From Paenirhizobium daejeonense (lineage in GTDB: Bacteria; Pseudomonadota; Alphaproteobacteria; Rhizobiales; Rhizobiaceae): a stretch of DNA of 64,000 nucleotides. The stretch spans positions 186,001 to 250,000 of the forward strand of contig NZ_JACLAL010000006.1 of NCBI RefSeq assembly GCF_014280875.1, given 5' to 3'. Made by a program: the position numbers and the translations under genes. Positions within the stretch are counted from its first letter, which is position 1; every line of letters begins with the position of its first letter. This document shows, in pieces, positions 1-10,650 of this stretch. The notes under the pieces are model-generated. The model was not told the origin of the DNA, made no database searches, and saw only the letters and a list, made by a program, of their open reading frames with translations.

Positions 1-1022
1 CCACATCTCTTTCGTTTTTCCGCCGCGGGCTTGCCGCAGCGGCGATTTTCTCGTTGCTGCCTGCGCTCTCCGCAGTGGCTGCGGACAAAACCCTGACGGT
101 CTACACCTATGAAAGCTTCATTTCCGAATGGGGTCCGGGGCCGAAGGTCAAGGAAGCCTTCGAGAAGACCTGCGGCTGCACCGTCGATTTCGTCGGCGTC
201 GCCGATGGCGTGGCGCTGCTGACCCGCCTCAAGCTCGAAGGGGAAGCGACCAAGGCCGACGTGGTGCTCGGTCTCGACACCAACCTCGTTACTGAGGCGA
301 AGCAGACCGGCCTGTTCGACACCCACGGCGTCGATGTTTCCAAGGTTTCCGTTCCCGGTGGCTTTTCCGACGACAGCTTCGTTCCCTATGACTATGGCCA
401 TTTCGCCGTGGTCTACGACACCGAGGCGCTGAAGAACCCGCCGAAGAGCCTGAAGGAACTGGTGGAAGGCAATCCCGACGAGAAGATCGTGATCGAGGAC
501 CCGCGCACCTCGACGCCCGGTCTCGGCCTGCTGCTCTGGGTGAAGTCGGTCTATGGCGACAAGGCCGCAGACGCGTGGGCCAAGCTCAAGGGTCGCGTCC
601 TGACTGTCACCCCCGGCTGGTCGGAGGCCTATGGCCTGTTCACCAAGGGCGAGGCGCCGATGGTGCTGTCCTACACCACGTCGCCGGCCTATCACATGGT
701 GGCGGAGAACACCGATCGCTATCAGGCGGCGGAATTCTCCGAGGGCCATTACATCCAGATCGAGGTTGCCGGCCTGCTCAAGAAGGCGCCGCAGAAGGAA
801 CTGGCGAAGGAATTCCTGCAGTTCATGGTTAGCCCCGGCTTCCAGGATACCATTCCGACGAATAACTGGATGATGCCTGTCGCTCCGACTTCCGAGCCGC
901 TGCCGGAAGCCTTCGGCAAGCTCGTTTCGCCGAAGAACACCTTCCTGATGAGCCCGGAAGAGGTCGCCGCCAATCGTAAGGCGTGGATCGATGAATGGCT
1001 CGCCGCCATGACGCTGAAGTGA
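1..1022 (+). CDS. thiB: Thiamine ABC transporter substrate-binding protein (5' partial)
   Basis: Periplasmic thiamine/TPP-binding protein that delivers substrate to ThiP-ThiQ. The reading frame is open to the left edge, so the true start lies outside the window. The visible N-terminus holds Arg-Arg followed by an Ala/Leu-rich hydrophobic stretch and an AVAADK segment, which fits a signal peptide cut near AVAA. A TTG at 54 is only an internal codon of this peptide. The mature part opens with LTVYTYESF, typical of the ThiB branch of iron/thiamine-binding proteins, and continues for about 310 residues, close to full length. The stop overlaps thiP by 4 bp (GTGA), so the three genes form one operon. 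Any TPP riboswitch would lie upstream, out of view. Confidence 0.93.
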   Translation, partial: TSLSFFRRGLAAAAIFSLLPALSAVAADKTLTVYTYESFISEWGPGPKVKEAFEKTCGCTVDFVGVADGVALLTRLKLEGEATKADVVLGLDTNLVTEAKQTGLFDTHGVDVSKVSVPGGFSDDSFVPYDYGHFAVVYDTEALKNPPKSLKELVEGNPDEKIVIEDPRTSTPGLGLLLWVKSVYGDKAADAWAKLKGRVLTVTPGWSEAYGLFTKGEAPMVLSYTTSPAYHMVAENTDRYQAAEFSEGHYIQIEVAGLLKKAPQKELAKEFLQFMVSPGFQDTIPTNNWMMPVAPTSEPLPEAFGKLVSPKNTFLMSPEEVAANRKAWIDEWLAAMTLK

Positions 1023-2674
1023 GCGTGGCGGGCTTTCATTCCATGGATCTTCGCGAGAGGCTGCCGGCGCTTTCCGGCGGCCTCGTCGCGTTTTCGGCGA
1101 TTGCGGCCTTCATCGGCATCGCTGTCGTCTCGCTTTTTCAATTCGGCGGGGAAGGCGCGCTGCTTTCCGTAGCCTCCGATCCGGTGGTCGCAACGGTTCT
1201 GCGCTTCACGCTGATGCAGGCGGCGCTGTCGACGCTGTTTTCGGTGGCCTTCGCCATACCGGTGGCGCGAGCGCTGGCGCGGCAGCCGCGATTTCCCGGC
1301 CGCGTCTGGCTGGTTCGGCTGATGGCGGTGCCGATGGGCCTGCCGGTGCTGATCGGAGCGCTTGGCCTCCTCGGCATCTGGGGGCGGCAGGGCCTCGTCA
1401 ACGATCTGCTGGTGATGCTCGGCGCGGGTCAGCGTTTCAGCATCTACGGGCTTGGCGGCATCCTTGTCGCCCATGTCTTCTTCAACATGCCGCTTGCGAC
1501 ACGGCTCATTCTCGCGGGTCTCGAGCGTATTCCGGCGGAATACTGGCGCAGCAGCGCCAGTCTCGGCATGGGGCCGATTTCCAATTTCCGCTTCATCGAA
1601 TGGCCCATCATCCGGCGCATCCTGCCGGGGATCGCCGGGCTGATCTTCATGCTCTGCGCCACCAGCTTCACGCTTGTGCTGGTGCTCGGTGGGGGACCGG
1701 CGGCAAGCACGATCGAGGTGGCGATCTATCAGGCGCTGCGGCTCGATTTCGACCCGCCCCGCGCGATATCGCTGGCGATGCTGCAGATCGCGGTGACCGG
1801 CGTCATTCTCGGCCTGCTGTCGCTTGCCGGAACGCCGTCCGATCCCGGCTCGACGGCAGGCGCTGCTGTCAGGCGCTTCGACGGACATTCACACCTTGTC
1901 CGGATGACGGATGGGGTGGCGATCCTTGTTGCCGCGCTGTTTCTCGGCCTGCCGCTCGCACAGGTGGCCGTGGCGGGCCTCAAGGCGAATCTTTTCAAGC
2001 TTGCCGGCGAGAGGGCCTTTCAGGACGCGGCGCTGACCAGTCTCGGCATCGCCGCAACGGCTGCGGTCGTTTCCGTCGCAATCTGCATTGCGATCATCGA
2101 GGCGCGGGCGGCCCTGTCTGCCGAGAGGCATCCATCGCCACCGGCGCGATTGTTTTCCGGGCTGCTTGCTGCCTCGTCTTCGCTGGTGCTGCTGGTGCCG
2201 ACGACGGTGCTGGCGACCGGATGGTTCATGGTGCTCAGGGCCTATGGCAATACGTCCGTTTTCGCGCCCGCCATCGTGGTGTGCATCAATGCGCTGATGT
2301 CGCTCCCCTTCACCATGCGGGTGCTGGCGCCGGCCTTTGCCGAGCATCGGGCCAGGACGGCGCGGCTTGCCGCAAGTCTCGGCATGTCGGGTCTTTCACA
2401 TCTGCGGTTCGTCGACTGGCCGGTCCTGCGCCGGCCGGTGCTGACCGCGTTTTCCTTCGCCATGGCCTTGTCGCTCGGCGATCTCGGCGCCGTCGCGCTG
2501 TTCGGTTCGGAAAACCTGACGACGCTGCCCTATCTGATCTATAGCCGGATGGGTAGCTATCGCAGCGATGATGCCGATGGCTTCGCCTTCCTGCTCGGTC
2601 TCGTCTGCCTGATGCTGGCGCTGGCCGGAACGCGGGGAACCGCATCGAGAGAAGGTGGTGCAGATGTCCGGTAA
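1019..2674 (+). CDS. thiP: Thiamine ABC transporter permease
   Basis: Inner-membrane permease of the thiamine/TPP importer. At about 551 aa with two homologous halves it is the usual fused two-domain permease: hydrophobic segments occur throughout and each half carries an EAA-type loop (around [17 protein letters not shown] and [17 protein letters not shown]), the docking site for ThiQ. I chose the GTG at 1019 because it overlaps the thiB stop as GTGA; an ATG at 995 would overlap thiB by 28 bp. The middle of the protein (about residues 275-300) is a short poorly hydrophobic linker. The 3' end overlaps the thiQ start slightly. Confidence 0.93.
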   Translation: MSVAGFHSMDLRERLPALSGGLVAFSAIAAFIGIAVVSLFQFGGEGALLSVASDPVVATVLRFTLMQAALSTLFSVAFAIPVARALARQPRFPGRVWLVRLMAVPMGLPVLIGALGLLGIWGRQGLVNDLLVMLGAGQRFSIYGLGGILVAHVFFNMPLATRLILAGLERIPAEYWRSSASLGMGPISNFRFIEWPIIRRILPGIAGLIFMLCATSFTLVLVLGGGPAASTIEVAIYQALRLDFDPPRAISLAMLQIAVTGVILGLLSLAGTPSDPGSTAGAAVRRFDGHSHLVRMTDGVAILVAALFLGLPLAQVAVAGLKANLFKLAGERAFQDAALTSLGIAATAAVVSVAICIAIIEARAALSAERHPSPPARLFSGLLAASSSLVLLVPTTVLATGWFMVLRAYGNTSVFAPAIVVCINALMSLPFTMRVLAPAFAEHRARTARLAASLGMSGLSHLRFVDWPVLRRPVLTAFSFAMALSLGDLGAVALFGSENLTTLPYLIYSRMGSYRSDDADGFAFLLGLVCLMLALAGTRGTASREGGADVR

Positions 2675-3392
2675 TGCGACTGGTGACATCGTGCTGGACG
2701 GCGTGAAGCTGCGTCTCGGTGACGCCGGATTCGATTTCGACTGTCGCATCGGCGCCGGGCGTATCACCGCCATTGCCGGCCCCTCGGGCTCGGGCAAGTC
2801 GACACTCCTGAACCTGATCGCCGGTTTCGAGCGGCCTGACAGTGGCCGGGTGCTGATCGCGGGCGAGGATGTGGGCGGGTTTGCGCCCGGCAAGCGGCCG
2901 GTTTCGCTGGTCTTTCAGGACAACAATCTCTTTGCCCATCTCGATGTCTTCACCAATGTCGGGCTTGGGATTAACCCCGCGCTCCGGCTTTCCGCGGCGG
3001 ACCGGGAAGCGGTCTCGACCGCCCTTTCCCGCGTCGGGCTTGCGGGCTATGAAAAGCGCAAGCCCGCCACGCTTTCGGGCGGGGAGCGCCAGAGGGCGGC
3101 ATTCGCAAGGGCGCTGGTGCGGCGAAAGCCTGTGATGCTGCTCGACGAACCGTTTGCGGCGCTCGATCCGGGCCTTCGGGCGTCCATGGCGGATCTGCTC
3201 ATCGACCTGCATAGGGAAACGGGCGCGACGATCGTCATCGTCAGCCATGATCCGGACGAAGTCGCCCGGCTGGCCGGAGACGTCCTGTTCCTGGACCGTG
3301 GTGGAATTGTCTTCGACGGGCCACACGCAGAGTTCACCGAAAGGGTCGATATCGAGGTCATCGGGCGGTTCCTCGGCCATTCCGGCGGCTGA
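2664..3392 (+). CDS. thiQ: Thiamine ABC transporter ATP-binding protein
   Basis: ATPase that powers the ThiBP importer. The protein (242 aa from this start) shows a Walker [11 protein letters not shown]-loop region VFQDNN, signature LSGGERQR, Walker [13 protein letters not shown] and switch SHDPDE, all in the expected order. The ATG at 2664 is preceded at 8 bp by AAGG; an in-frame GTG at 2655 is possible but less well placed. It overlaps the end of thiP by 11 bp and is the last gene of the operon. About 250 bp with no gene follow before the next CDS. Confidence 0.94.
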   Translation: MSGNATGDIVLDGVKLRLGDAGFDFDCRIGAGRITAIAGPSGSGKSTLLNLIAGFERPDSGRVLIAGEDVGGFAPGKRPVSLVFQDNNLFAHLDVFTNVGLGINPALRLSAADREAVSTALSRVGLAGYEKRKPATLSGGERQRAAFARALVRRKPVMLLDEPFAALDPGLRASMADLLIDLHRETGATIVIVSHDPDEVARLAGDVLFLDRGGIVFDGPHAEFTERVDIEVIGRFLGHSGG

Positions 3393-3646
3393 GTGTGCCA
3401 TTCTCGACCGGTTCGCCTTAATTTGGACGCTCACCGGTGGCATGCGCTTAAGGAATGGGTGGTTTTCTTTTCTCGTCCTACTCTTTTCGCGCCCACCTGC
3501 GCATCTTTTCCATTATGCAAATTTATCCATATTCGATGAATGATGTTAAATGGTTGGTGCCGAAGGAACGATTCTCGCAGGTTGCAACGGCAAGTCCCCG
3601 GACCGTACTGGGTTCCGGATCGCAGGCAGGGTGGTAGTGGGGCAGG

Positions 3647-5173
3647 ATGCAAGTAGTCGCCGATAAGAGCACAGCGCCGGGCGCTCGCGTTCGGCTGCAC
3701 CGGTCGACCGGCTTGCGGCGAGGCCTCGTCGCAACGTTCGCGGCCGCACTCATGCTGACCTCCTGTCAGTCGATCTTCGAGCAAGCCTATGTGCCGACGG
3801 TCAGCCCGTCCAGCAATCCACAGATCGTCGACGAAGTGCAGAAGAACGATCCGCGCGCCCAGATGGGTGCGCGCGAGCATCCGCGCATCGTCGCAAGCTA
3901 TGGCGGCGAATATCACGACGAGAAGACTGAGAAGCTGGTTGCGCGCATTGCCGGCGCCTTGACGGCGGTGTCGGAAAACCCGGCGCAGTCTTACCGCATC
4001 ACCATTCTCAACTCTCCGGCGATCAATGCCTTCGCGCTTCCTGGTGGCTATCTCTATGTGACGCGCGGACTGCTGGCGCTGGCCAACGACGCTTCGGAAG
4101 TCGCAGCCGTGCTGTCGCACGAGATGGCGCACGTGACCGCAAACCACGGTATTGAGCGGCAGCGCCGCGAAGAGGCCGAGGTGATTGCAAGCCGCGTGGT
4201 CGCGGAAGTGCTGTCGAGCGACATCGCCGGCAAGCAGGCGCTGGCGCGCGGCAAGCTGAGGCTCGCGGCCTTTTCCCGCCAGCAGGAACTGCAGGCCGAC
4301 GTGATCGGTGTGCGCACGCTCGGTGAGGCCGGCTACGATCCCTATGCCGCGGCCCGGTTCCTCGATTCCATGGCGGCCTACAGCCATTTTACCTCCGTCG
4401 ATCCGGATACCGATCAGAGCCTCGACTTCCTGTCGAGCCATCCGAACGCGCCACAGCGTGTCGAACTTGCCCGCCGACATGCGCGTGCCTTCGGGCCGGA
4501 AGGCACGCATGGCGAGACCGGTCGGGACTATTACCTGAACGGCATCAACGGGTTGCTCTATGGAGACAGTCCTCAGGAAGGCTATGTCCGCGGCCAGACC
4601 TTCCTGCACGGAAACCTCGGCATTCGTTTCGACGTGCCGGAAGGCTTCCAGATCGACAACAAGGTGGAAGCGGTTCTGGCGACCGGCCCGGGCGACGTTG
4701 CGATCCGCTTCGACGGCGTGGCCGACAACCAGAAGCGCAGTCTTGAAAACTACATTTCGAGCGGCTGGGTGACCGGGCTTCTGCCCGAGACGATCAAGCC
4801 GATTACCGTCAACGGGCTTGAGGCGGCGACTGCGCGCGCTTCGGCCGATCGCTGGGATTTCGACATCACCGTGATCCGCATCGGGCCGCAGATCTTCCGC
4901 TTCCTGACGGCCGTGCCGAAGGGTAGCTCAATGCTCGACCCGACGGCCGAGAAGCTGCGTTCCAGCTTCCGACGGATCACTCCGCAGGAAGCGGCATCGC
5001 TGAAGCCGTTGCGTGTTCGCGTGATCACCGTCGGATCGGGGGATACGATCGGTTCGCTTTCTGCCCGGATGATGGGAACGGAGCGCAAGCTGGAACTCTT
5101 CCGGCTGATCAACGCGCTGACACCGACCTCGACGCTGCAGCCGGGAAGCCGGGTCAAGATCATTTCCGAGTAA
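3647..5173 (+). CDS. M48-family zinc metalloprotease, predicted lipoprotein, with C-terminal LysM-like tail
   Basis: Predicted envelope protease of the BepA/Oma1-like M48 family. The N-terminus has Arg-Arg, a hydrophobic stretch and a lipobox LTSC (Cys about residue 40), so it is probably lipid-anchored. The zinc site is HEMAH at about residues 158-162, and the third-ligand region ELQAD follows about 55 residues later. The last 60 residues (VGSGDTIGSLSARM... through PGSRVKII) resemble a LysM-type or uncharacterised tail found on alphaproteobacterial members. Such proteases usually act in outer-membrane protein quality control; that role is inferred. The gene is monocistronic and convergent with rpoH. 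Confidence 0.88.
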   Translation: MQVVADKSTAPGARVRLHRSTGLRRGLVATFAAALMLTSCQSIFEQAYVPTVSPSSNPQIVDEVQKNDPRAQMGAREHPRIVASYGGEYHDEKTEKLVARIAGALTAVSENPAQSYRITILNSPAINAFALPGGYLYVTRGLLALANDASEVAAVLSHEMAHVTANHGIERQRREEAEVIASRVVAEVLSSDIAGKQALARGKLRLAAFSRQQELQADVIGVRTLGEAGYDPYAAARFLDSMAAYSHFTSVDPDTDQSLDFLSSHPNAPQRVELARRHARAFGPEGTHGETGRDYYLNGINGLLYGDSPQEGYVRGQTFLHGNLGIRFDVPEGFQIDNKVEAVLATGPGDVAIRFDGVADNQKRSLENYISSGWVTGLLPETIKPITVNGLEAATARASADRWDFDITVIRIGPQIFRFLTAVPKGSSMLDPTAEKLRSSFRRITPQEAASLKPLRVRVITVGSGDTIGSLSARMMGTERKLELFRLINALTPTSTLQPGSRVKIISE

Positions 5174-5192
5174 GGCTTTGTCCCGTTAGTTT

Positions 5193-6065
5193 TTACGCCA
5201 TTTCGAGCGACTTGCCGGCTTTCGGAGCGACTTCCGTAAGTGCTGCCTTGAGCTTCTCCATGGCGCGCGTCTCGATCTGGCGTACGCGCTCCTTGGAAAT
5301 GCCGAGTTCGACGCCTAGTTCCTCCAGCGTCACGGTCTCCTCGGTCAGCCGGCGGGCCTTGATGATACGGCTTTCCCGTTCGTTGAGGCCGGTCATGGCG
5401 TTGTGCAGCCATGCGCTCCAGCGCTCGCCATCGATGATGCCGCTTACCTGTTCGTCCGGTGGCAACTCATCGCTTTCCAGCATGTCCAGCTGCTCGGTGC
5501 CTTCACCATGCCGGCCGGCGACGGGTGTCTGAAGGGAGGTGTCATTGCTCGAGAGACGCGCATCCATGGACTGGACGTCGGCGAGGCTGACGCCGAGTGC
5601 GGAAGCGATTTCCTGATGAATCGCCTGCTCGCTCAGGCGATTGTCGCCACGGGCGAGCTTCGCGCGCAGTCGACGCAGGTTGAAGAACAGCGCTTTCTGG
5701 GAGGAACTGGTGCCGCCACGGACAATCGACCAGTTGCGCAGGATGTAATCCTGCATGGAGGCGCGGATCCACCAGCCGGCATAGGTGGAGAAGCGGACCT
5801 CGCGAGTGGGATCGAAACGGGCGGCGGCTTCCAGAAGACCGATATAGCCCTCCTGGATCATGTCGTTCAACGGCAATCCGAAGCCACGAAACTTGGAGGC
5901 CATAGCAATCACGAGGCGCATATGGGCCTGGGCTATGCGGTTTCGCGCGTTCTGGTCGTTACCGTCCTTCCAGCGGATCGCGAGATCCAGCTCTTCCTCC
6001 CGACCGAGATAAGGCTGGGCCATAGCAAATCGGATGATGTGTCTGTCGGCGGACATGGCTTTCAT
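5193..6065 (-). CDS. rpoH: RNA polymerase sigma factor, RpoH2-type (sigma-32 family)
   Basis: Alternative sigma factor of the heat-shock family. The 290-aa product contains region 2 (DMIQEGYIGLLEAAARFDP, then FSTYAGWWIRASMQDYILRNWS), an RpoH-box-like QKALFFNLRRLRAKL, and a region 4 helix-turn-helix (TLEELGVELGISKERVRQIETRAMEKLK). Rhizobia usually carry two or more rpoH genes; the sequence resembles the RpoH2 branch, which serves oxidative and stationary stress rather than classical heat shock. That subgroup call is inference. The start at 6065 has GGAG 6 bp upstream; longer frames to 6077 or 6149 lack a good ribosome-binding site. Confidence 0.88.
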   Translation of the reverse strand: MKAMSADRHIIRFAMAQPYLGREEELDLAIRWKDGNDQNARNRIAQAHMRLVIAMASKFRGFGLPLNDMIQEGYIGLLEAAARFDPTREVRFSTYAGWWIRASMQDYILRNWSIVRGGTSSSQKALFFNLRRLRAKLARGDNRLSEQAIHQEIASALGVSLADVQSMDARLSSNDTSLQTPVAGRHGEGTEQLDMLESDELPPDEQVSGIIDGERWSAWLHNAMTGLNERESRIIKARRLTEETVTLEELGVELGISKERVRQIETRAMEKLKAALTEVAPKAGKSLEMA

Positions 6066-6340
6066 CGTCGTCTCCATGGAACGCAAACCCGTTGCGGGAC
6101 CATCCCGCCGGAACGATGCGTCAACGGACGAGGGAGGCTCCGGTTCCATGACGGACAGGGCTTTTTCAGCGTATCGCCGGGCGGATCACTCAGTCGTCAT
6201 CGCATTCTACGCATGAGAACGGCGCGCGGTTTTGTCGGAATCTCTCGAAATGCGATTCCGGCAGCGGTTTTCTCATTCAACCGAATTGTCGGGCATCGGA
6301 ATTTCCGGACATCGGGATGTCGGGACGGTGACCGCGACAG

Positions 6341-7132
6341 TCACTTGTCCGTGCCGGATGTTTTGCCCAAGGGGTCCGGGGGCAACTGCCGTAGCGGAAT
6401 GAGCGACAGCCGCGGGATAGGCCAGCCCTTCGCGTCCGGCATGAAAACCAGTCGGTAACGAGCGAAGATATTGGCGAGCAGCAGTGAGAACCATGCACCG
6501 TAGGAAAGACCCGCGATCACGTCGCTTGGATAATGCGCGGAGACCATGACGCGGCTGAAACCCATCCAGAGCGCCAGCAGGACGAAGGCAAGCCGATAGC
6601 GGGGCAGAAGCAGGATCAGCACCATGAAGATGGCGCCGACAGTGGTCGAGTGACCGGAGGGGAAGCTTTCGAACTTGGAGCCGCTAAAGGGGGAAATGCC
6701 GAAGGCTCCCCATTCGTCGAACTGGCTCGGCCGTGCGCGGCCTATCACCCGTTTCAGCACGTTTGCCGAAAGGCCAGACAGGGCAACCGCCAGGAAAAAA
6801 TAGGCACCTATCTGCGCCGCATAAAGAGCGCGGAAGCGACGCTTCACGCTTCTCGACAGGCGGAATGAGGAGAGCCCCTCGAAGAACAGGATGGCTGATA
6901 CGATGAGGATCCAGCCTGAACTGCCGAAATCGGTGATGAGTTCACCGATTGACCGGGCAAACGGGCCGGCTGGCCGAGTTTCACCGACGGCCGTATCGAA
7001 GATCAGGAAGGAAAGAACCACCAGATTGGCGGCGACGATGGCGAAGATCTGCCAGTAGTGTGGTGCCGGAGGATGGCGGTTTGCGTCGCGTCGTTTTTTG
7101 AGCCAGGCCCAGGTTTTTTCGATGCCGTTCAC
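6341..7132 (-). CDS. PAP2-family phosphatase, membrane protein
   Basis: Integral-membrane acid phosphatase of the PAP2 superfamily, acting on lipid-linked or lipid phosphates. All three motif blocks are visible: KRVIGRARPSQ, FPSGHSTT and RVMVSAHYPSDV, which supply the Lys/Arg and the two catalytic His. Several hydrophobic segments separate them. The start is taken as the GTG at 7132 (VNGIEKTW) because AAGG sits 5 bp upstream; the frame stays open to 7246 without a better signal. The exact substrate cannot be told from sequence; lipid A or undecaprenyl-PP dephosphorylation are the usual candidates. Confidence 0.85.
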   Translation of the reverse strand: MNGIEKTWAWLKKRRDANRHPPAPHYWQIFAIVAANLVVLSFLIFDTAVGETRPAGPFARSIGELITDFGSSGWILIVSAILFFEGLSSFRLSRSVKRRFRALYAAQIGAYFFLAVALSGLSANVLKRVIGRARPSQFDEWGAFGISPFSGSKFESFPSGHSTTVGAIFMVLILLLPRYRLAFVLLALWMGFSRVMVSAHYPSDVIAGLSYGAWFSLLLANIFARYRLVFMPDAKGWPIPRLSLIPLRQLPPDPLGKTSGTDK

Positions 7133-7346
7133 GCGTGCCTTCCACTTATTCTTATTTCGCCATGGCTGGGTGATGAAAGCGTTGTGCGCAAGTGCCCAGG
7201 ATGACGGCAGCCGCGGCAAAATGGTTGTCACGGCTGCGAATTGCAAGGGGCGCTGGGATTGTCACACGCTTTTTAACGCGCGTGATGGGAATGGCAGCGC
7301 CTGGAATGACCGCAGGAATCCCCCGTGCCCATTCCTGCTTTGGAAA

Positions 7347-8465
7347 TTATGCGGCAGCAGAAAGCGCCTTGAACTCGGCGAGGATCGCGTCGCCCATCTG
7401 CGTGGTGCCGACGCGGGTTGCGCCTTCAGCCATGATATCGCCGGTGCGGATGCCCTTGTCGAGCACGTTGGCGATCGCCTTTTCGAGGTTGTCCGCTTCC
7501 TTGACCATGTTGAAGGAGTAACGCAGGCACATGGCGAAGGAGGCGATCATGGCGATCGGGTTGGCGATGCCCTGGCCGGCGATATCGGGCGCCGAGCCGT
7601 GTACGGGCTCGTACATGGCCTTGCGCTTGCCGGTCTTGGCATCCGGTGCACCGAGCGATGCAGACGGCAGCATGCCGAGCGAACCGGTGAGCATGGCCGC
7701 GACGTCGGAGAGCATGTCGCCGAACAGGTTGTCGGTGACGATGACGTCGAACTGCTTCGGCGCGCGTACGAGCTGCATGCCGCCGGCGTCGGCCAGCATG
7801 TGTTCGAGCTTCACGTCCGGATACTTGGCCTTGTGGGTCTCGGTGACCACCTGGTTCCAGAGCACGCCGGATTTCATGACGTTGCGCTTTTCCATCGAGC
7901 ATACGGCGTTCTTGCGGGTGCGGGCCAGCTCGAAGGCGACGGAGGCGATGCGCTCGATCTCGTAGGTGTCATAGACCTGGGTGTCGATGGCACGCTTCTG
8001 GCCGTTGCCGAGATCGGTGATGGTCTTCGGCTCGCCGAAATAGACACCGCCGGTCAGTTCGCGCACGATCAGAATGTCGAGGCCTTCGACCAGTTCCGGC
8101 TTCAGCGAGGAAGCGGCGGCCAGCGCCGGGTAGCAGATTGCCGGGCGCAGGTTGGCGAAAAGCTCGAGATCCTTGCGCAGGCGCAGCAGGCCGGCTTCCG
8201 GACGTACTTCGTAAGGTACGGCATCCCACTTCGGACCGCCGACCGCGCCGAACAGGACCGCATCCGCGGCAAGCGCCTTCTCCATGTCGGCGTCGGTGAT
8301 CGCGACGCCATGGGCGTCGTAGGCGGAGCCGCCGACGAGGCCTTCGTCGGTGGTGAAGCCGGCGTTCTGCTCGGCATTCATGTAATCGATGATCTTGCGC
8401 ACTTCGGCCATGGTTTCCTGGCCGATGCCGTCGCCGGGCAGAAGAAAGAGATTGCGCTGTGTCAT
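7347..8465 (-). CDS. leuB: 3-isopropylmalate dehydrogenase
   Basis: Third committed step of leucine synthesis: NAD-dependent oxidation and decarboxylation of 3-isopropylmalate. The 372-aa product begins [12 protein letters not shown], carries the substrate-binding RVRK-type segment around [16 protein letters not shown], the [11 protein letters not shown] nucleotide region and [18 protein letters not shown], all family hallmarks. GGAGG lies a few bases upstream of the ATG at 8465, which excludes the longer frame to 8528. It follows leuD on the same strand about 160 bp downstream. Confidence 0.96.
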   Translation of the reverse strand: MTQRNLFLLPGDGIGQETMAEVRKIIDYMNAEQNAGFTTDEGLVGGSAYDAHGVAITDADMEKALAADAVLFGAVGGPKWDAVPYEVRPEAGLLRLRKDLELFANLRPAICYPALAAASSLKPELVEGLDILIVRELTGGVYFGEPKTITDLGNGQKRAIDTQVYDTYEIERIASVAFELARTRKNAVCSMEKRNVMKSGVLWNQVVTETHKAKYPDVKLEHMLADAGGMQLVRAPKQFDVIVTDNLFGDMLSDVAAMLTGSLGMLPSASLGAPDAKTGKRKAMYEPVHGSAPDIAGQGIANPIAMIASFAMCLRYSFNMVKEADNLEKAIANVLDKGIRTGDIMAEGATRVGTTQMGDAILAEFKALSAAA

Positions 8466-8627
8466 GGGGAGGCCTCCCTGGCTTTGAAAGAGTTGCCGCC
8501 TTCTATCGGGCAAAGCCCCGCGTTTCAAGGACGCTCAGCGGCAGAACGGTACGGCGGGAGGAACCGTTTCCGGCGCGATGGCTCATGTTGCCGCGCCGGT
8601 GTTGTTTTTGGGGCAAGTGCGGAGGCG

Positions 8628-9233
8628 TCAGGCCCAGGGATGATTGACGGCGTTCGCTTTTTCGAAGGAAGCGATGCTGCCGGCCTTTTCGAGCGTCAGG
8701 CCGATGTCGTCGAGGCCGTTCAGCAGGCAGTGGCGCTTGAAGGCGTCGATCTCGAACTTGATGCGGCCACCATCCGGGCCGGTGATTTCCTGAGCTTCCA
8801 GATCGACCGTCAGCACGGCGTTCGAGCCGCGGCTTGCGTCGTCCATCAGCTTGTCCAGTTCGTTCTGGCTGACGACGATCGGCAGGATGCCGTTCTTGAA
8901 ACAGTTATTGTAGAAGATGTCGGCGAAGCTGGTGGAGATCACACAGCGGATGCCGAAGTCGAGGAGCGCCCACGGCGCATGCTCGCGCGAGGAACCGCAG
9001 CCGAAATTATCGCCGGCGACCAGGATTTTGGCATTCTGGTAGGCGGGCTTGTTGAGGACAAAATCCTCGTTGACCGAGCCGTCTTCCTTATAGCGCGCTT
9101 CGGCGAATAGGCCCTTTCCGAGACCGGTCCGCTTGATGGTCTTCAGATAGTCCTTCGGGATGATCATGTCCGTGTCGATATTGACGACCGGAAGCGGCGC
9201 GGCAACGCCGGTGAGCTTTTCGAACTTTTCCAT
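8628..9233 (-). CDS. leuD: 3-isopropylmalate dehydratase small subunit
   Basis: Small subunit of isopropylmalate isomerase, which partners LeuC (not in this window) to convert 2- to 3-isopropylmalate. At 201 aa it has the usual length and motifs: [16 protein letters not shown] near the N-terminus, [17 protein letters not shown] in the centre and [18 protein letters not shown] after it. It lies upstream of leuB in the same direction; the 160-bp gap means co-transcription is likely but not certain. Confidence 0.96.
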   Translation of the reverse strand: MEKFEKLTGVAAPLPVVNIDTDMIIPKDYLKTIKRTGLGKGLFAEARYKEDGSVNEDFVLNKPAYQNAKILVAGDNFGCGSSREHAPWALLDFGIRCVISTSFADIFYNNCFKNGILPIVVSQNELDKLMDDASRGSNAVLTVDLEAQEITGPDGGRIKFEIDAFKRHCLLNGLDDIGLTLEKAGSIASFEKANAVNHPWA

Positions 9234-9388
9234 CAGACTCCGCCTTCTGAATGCAATTCAGGAATTTCCGCTGCACTTAGAGCAAAAATGTGCGGATTTG
9301 AAGGTCTTTATTGCCCGAACGGGTACGCCTGTAGCCCGCGGCGCCAGTTTTTGCCGCTAACTTTCACCGTTCCAACGCGGCGCACGCC

Positions 9389-9628
9389 TCAGAGGTCGAT
9401 GATCGTACCGCGACCGTCGTTCCAGACGCGCATTTCGCGCTCGCCGGATTTGCGGTTTGTCTTGGCGTAGATCGGGGCGGCCTTGGTCCGTGCGGTCAGC
9501 ATGCGATAGCCGAGCGAAAGCGTCAGGACAGCACCGGCGATCAGCGTCAGGGAGACGGCGAAGGCGGCGGCTGCGGCGATGACGACGATGCCGGCAAGAC
9601 CCAGAGCGACGGAACGAAGATTCTGCAT
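9389..9628 (-). CDS. Small membrane protein of unknown function (79 aa)
   Basis: I do not recognise a named family. The 79-aa product starts MQNLRSVALG, has one long hydrophobic helix (about residues 7-40, Ala/Val/Leu rich) and a basic C-terminal half ending in WNDGRGTIIDL. AAAGGA precedes the ATG at 9628, and codon use is like its neighbours, so the short frame is credible, whereas the upstream extension to 9802 runs antisense into the next gene's leader. It stands alone between leuD and a divergent lyase gene. Confidence 0.6.
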   Translation of the reverse strand: MQNLRSVALGLAGIVVIAAAAAFAVSLTLIAGAVLTLSLGYRMLTARTKAAPIYAKTNRKSGEREMRVWNDGRGTIIDL

Positions 9629-9738
9629 GTTCGAAATCCTTTCTCGCCCATCAAGGTGGTCCTTCTTCGCCCTGAATGCAAGGGCTGTCGGCCAAAAGTC
9701 GGCTTGCACCGGCGGGCAAAGATTGGCAGAACGCTGGC

Positions 9739-10650
9739 ATGGTTTCCTTTGCCGACGATCACCCTTCGAGATTGCGCCGTTCCGTTCTGAGCGTGCCGGC
9801 AATCAACGTCCGCGCGCTTGAAAAGACCCACGGCCTTGCCTGCGACGCCGTCATCTTCGATCTGGAGGATTCGGTCTTTCCGGATAAAAAAGCCGAAGCG
9901 CGGGAAAATCTGCGCCGTTTCTTTGCCGAAACGCCGCTTGTGGGCCGCGAAGCCGTGATCCGGGTGAACGAAATCGGCAGCGATTATTTCGCCGACGACA
10001 TGGCGGCAGTGATCGAATGCCGGCCCGACGCCGTCCTGCTTCCCAAGGTCGATGGACCCGACGTCGTTCGTGTCGTCGCGGATCTGCTCGCGGAAGCGGA
10101 TGCGTCAGAAAGTCTCAGGATATGGGCGATGATCGAGACGCCGCTCGGTGTTCTCAACGCCGCCCAGATTGCTGCCTCCGGCCGCACCGCCGGCGGACGG
10201 CTCGACAGTTTCGTCGTCGGTCTCAATGACTTGAGGAAGGCGACCGGGGTAGTCCCGGAGTCGGGGCGAACCTATCTCGTGCCCTTCCTGATGCAGGTGA
10301 TCCTTGCGGCGCGGGCCTATGGGCTCGATGCGATCGACAGCGTTTCGAACGATTTTCGCGATCTGGAGGCCTTTGGCCGCGAGTGTCTGCAGGGCCGTTC
10401 CATGGGATTCGACGGCAAGATGCTGATTCATCCGGCGCAGATCGAGGGCGCCAACCGGCATTTCGGCTTTTCGCCGGAGGCTGTCGCCGAGGCGCGGATG
10501 ATCGTTTCCGCCTTTGCCGATCCCGCTACGGCAGCGCTCAACGTCATCAATGTCGACGGCCGCATGATCGAGCGGCTGCATCTCGACGAGGCCGAAAAAC
10601 TGCTCGCGAAGATCGCGATCATCGAACAGAGAGAAGGCAAGCTATCGTGA
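9739..10650 (+). CDS. HpcH/HpaI aldolase / CitE-like CoA ester lyase
   Basis: Member of the citrate lyase beta-like (CitE-like) family, TIM-barrel enzymes that cleave or hydrolyse CoA esters such as malyl-CoA or citramalyl-CoA. The 303-aa product shows RSVLSVPAINVRALEK at the N-terminus, DAVIFDLEDSVFPDKK (metal/acid site), the VRVNE strand, AMIETPLGVLNAA and GFDGKMLIHPAQIEGANRHF. No other citrate lyase subunits are nearby, which favours a stand-alone lyase rather than citrate lyase itself. Its stop overlaps the DUF1737 gene by 4 bp, so the two are translationally coupled. Confidence 0.85.
   Translation: MVSFADDHPSRLRRSVLSVPAINVRALEKTHGLACDAVIFDLEDSVFPDKKAEARENLRRFFAETPLVGREAVIRVNEIGSDYFADDMAAVIECRPDAVLLPKVDGPDVVRVVADLLAEADASESLRIWAMIETPLGVLNAAQIAASGRTAGGRLDSFVVGLNDLRKATGVVPESGRTYLVPFLMQVILAARAYGLDAIDSVSNDFRDLEAFGRECLQGRSMGFDGKMLIHPAQIEGANRHFGFSPEAVAEARMIVSAFADPATAALNVINVDGRMIERLHLDEAEKLLAKIAIIEQREGKLS

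Noticed and set aside
749..1888. A 379-codon minus-strand frame over thiB and thiP
   Set aside because: Antisense shadow; no ribosome-binding site or recognisable domain.
7098..9110. A 670-codon plus-strand open frame across leuB and leuD
   Set aside because: It is the antisense shadow of two well-supported genes in GC-rich DNA, and the translation has no family resemblance.
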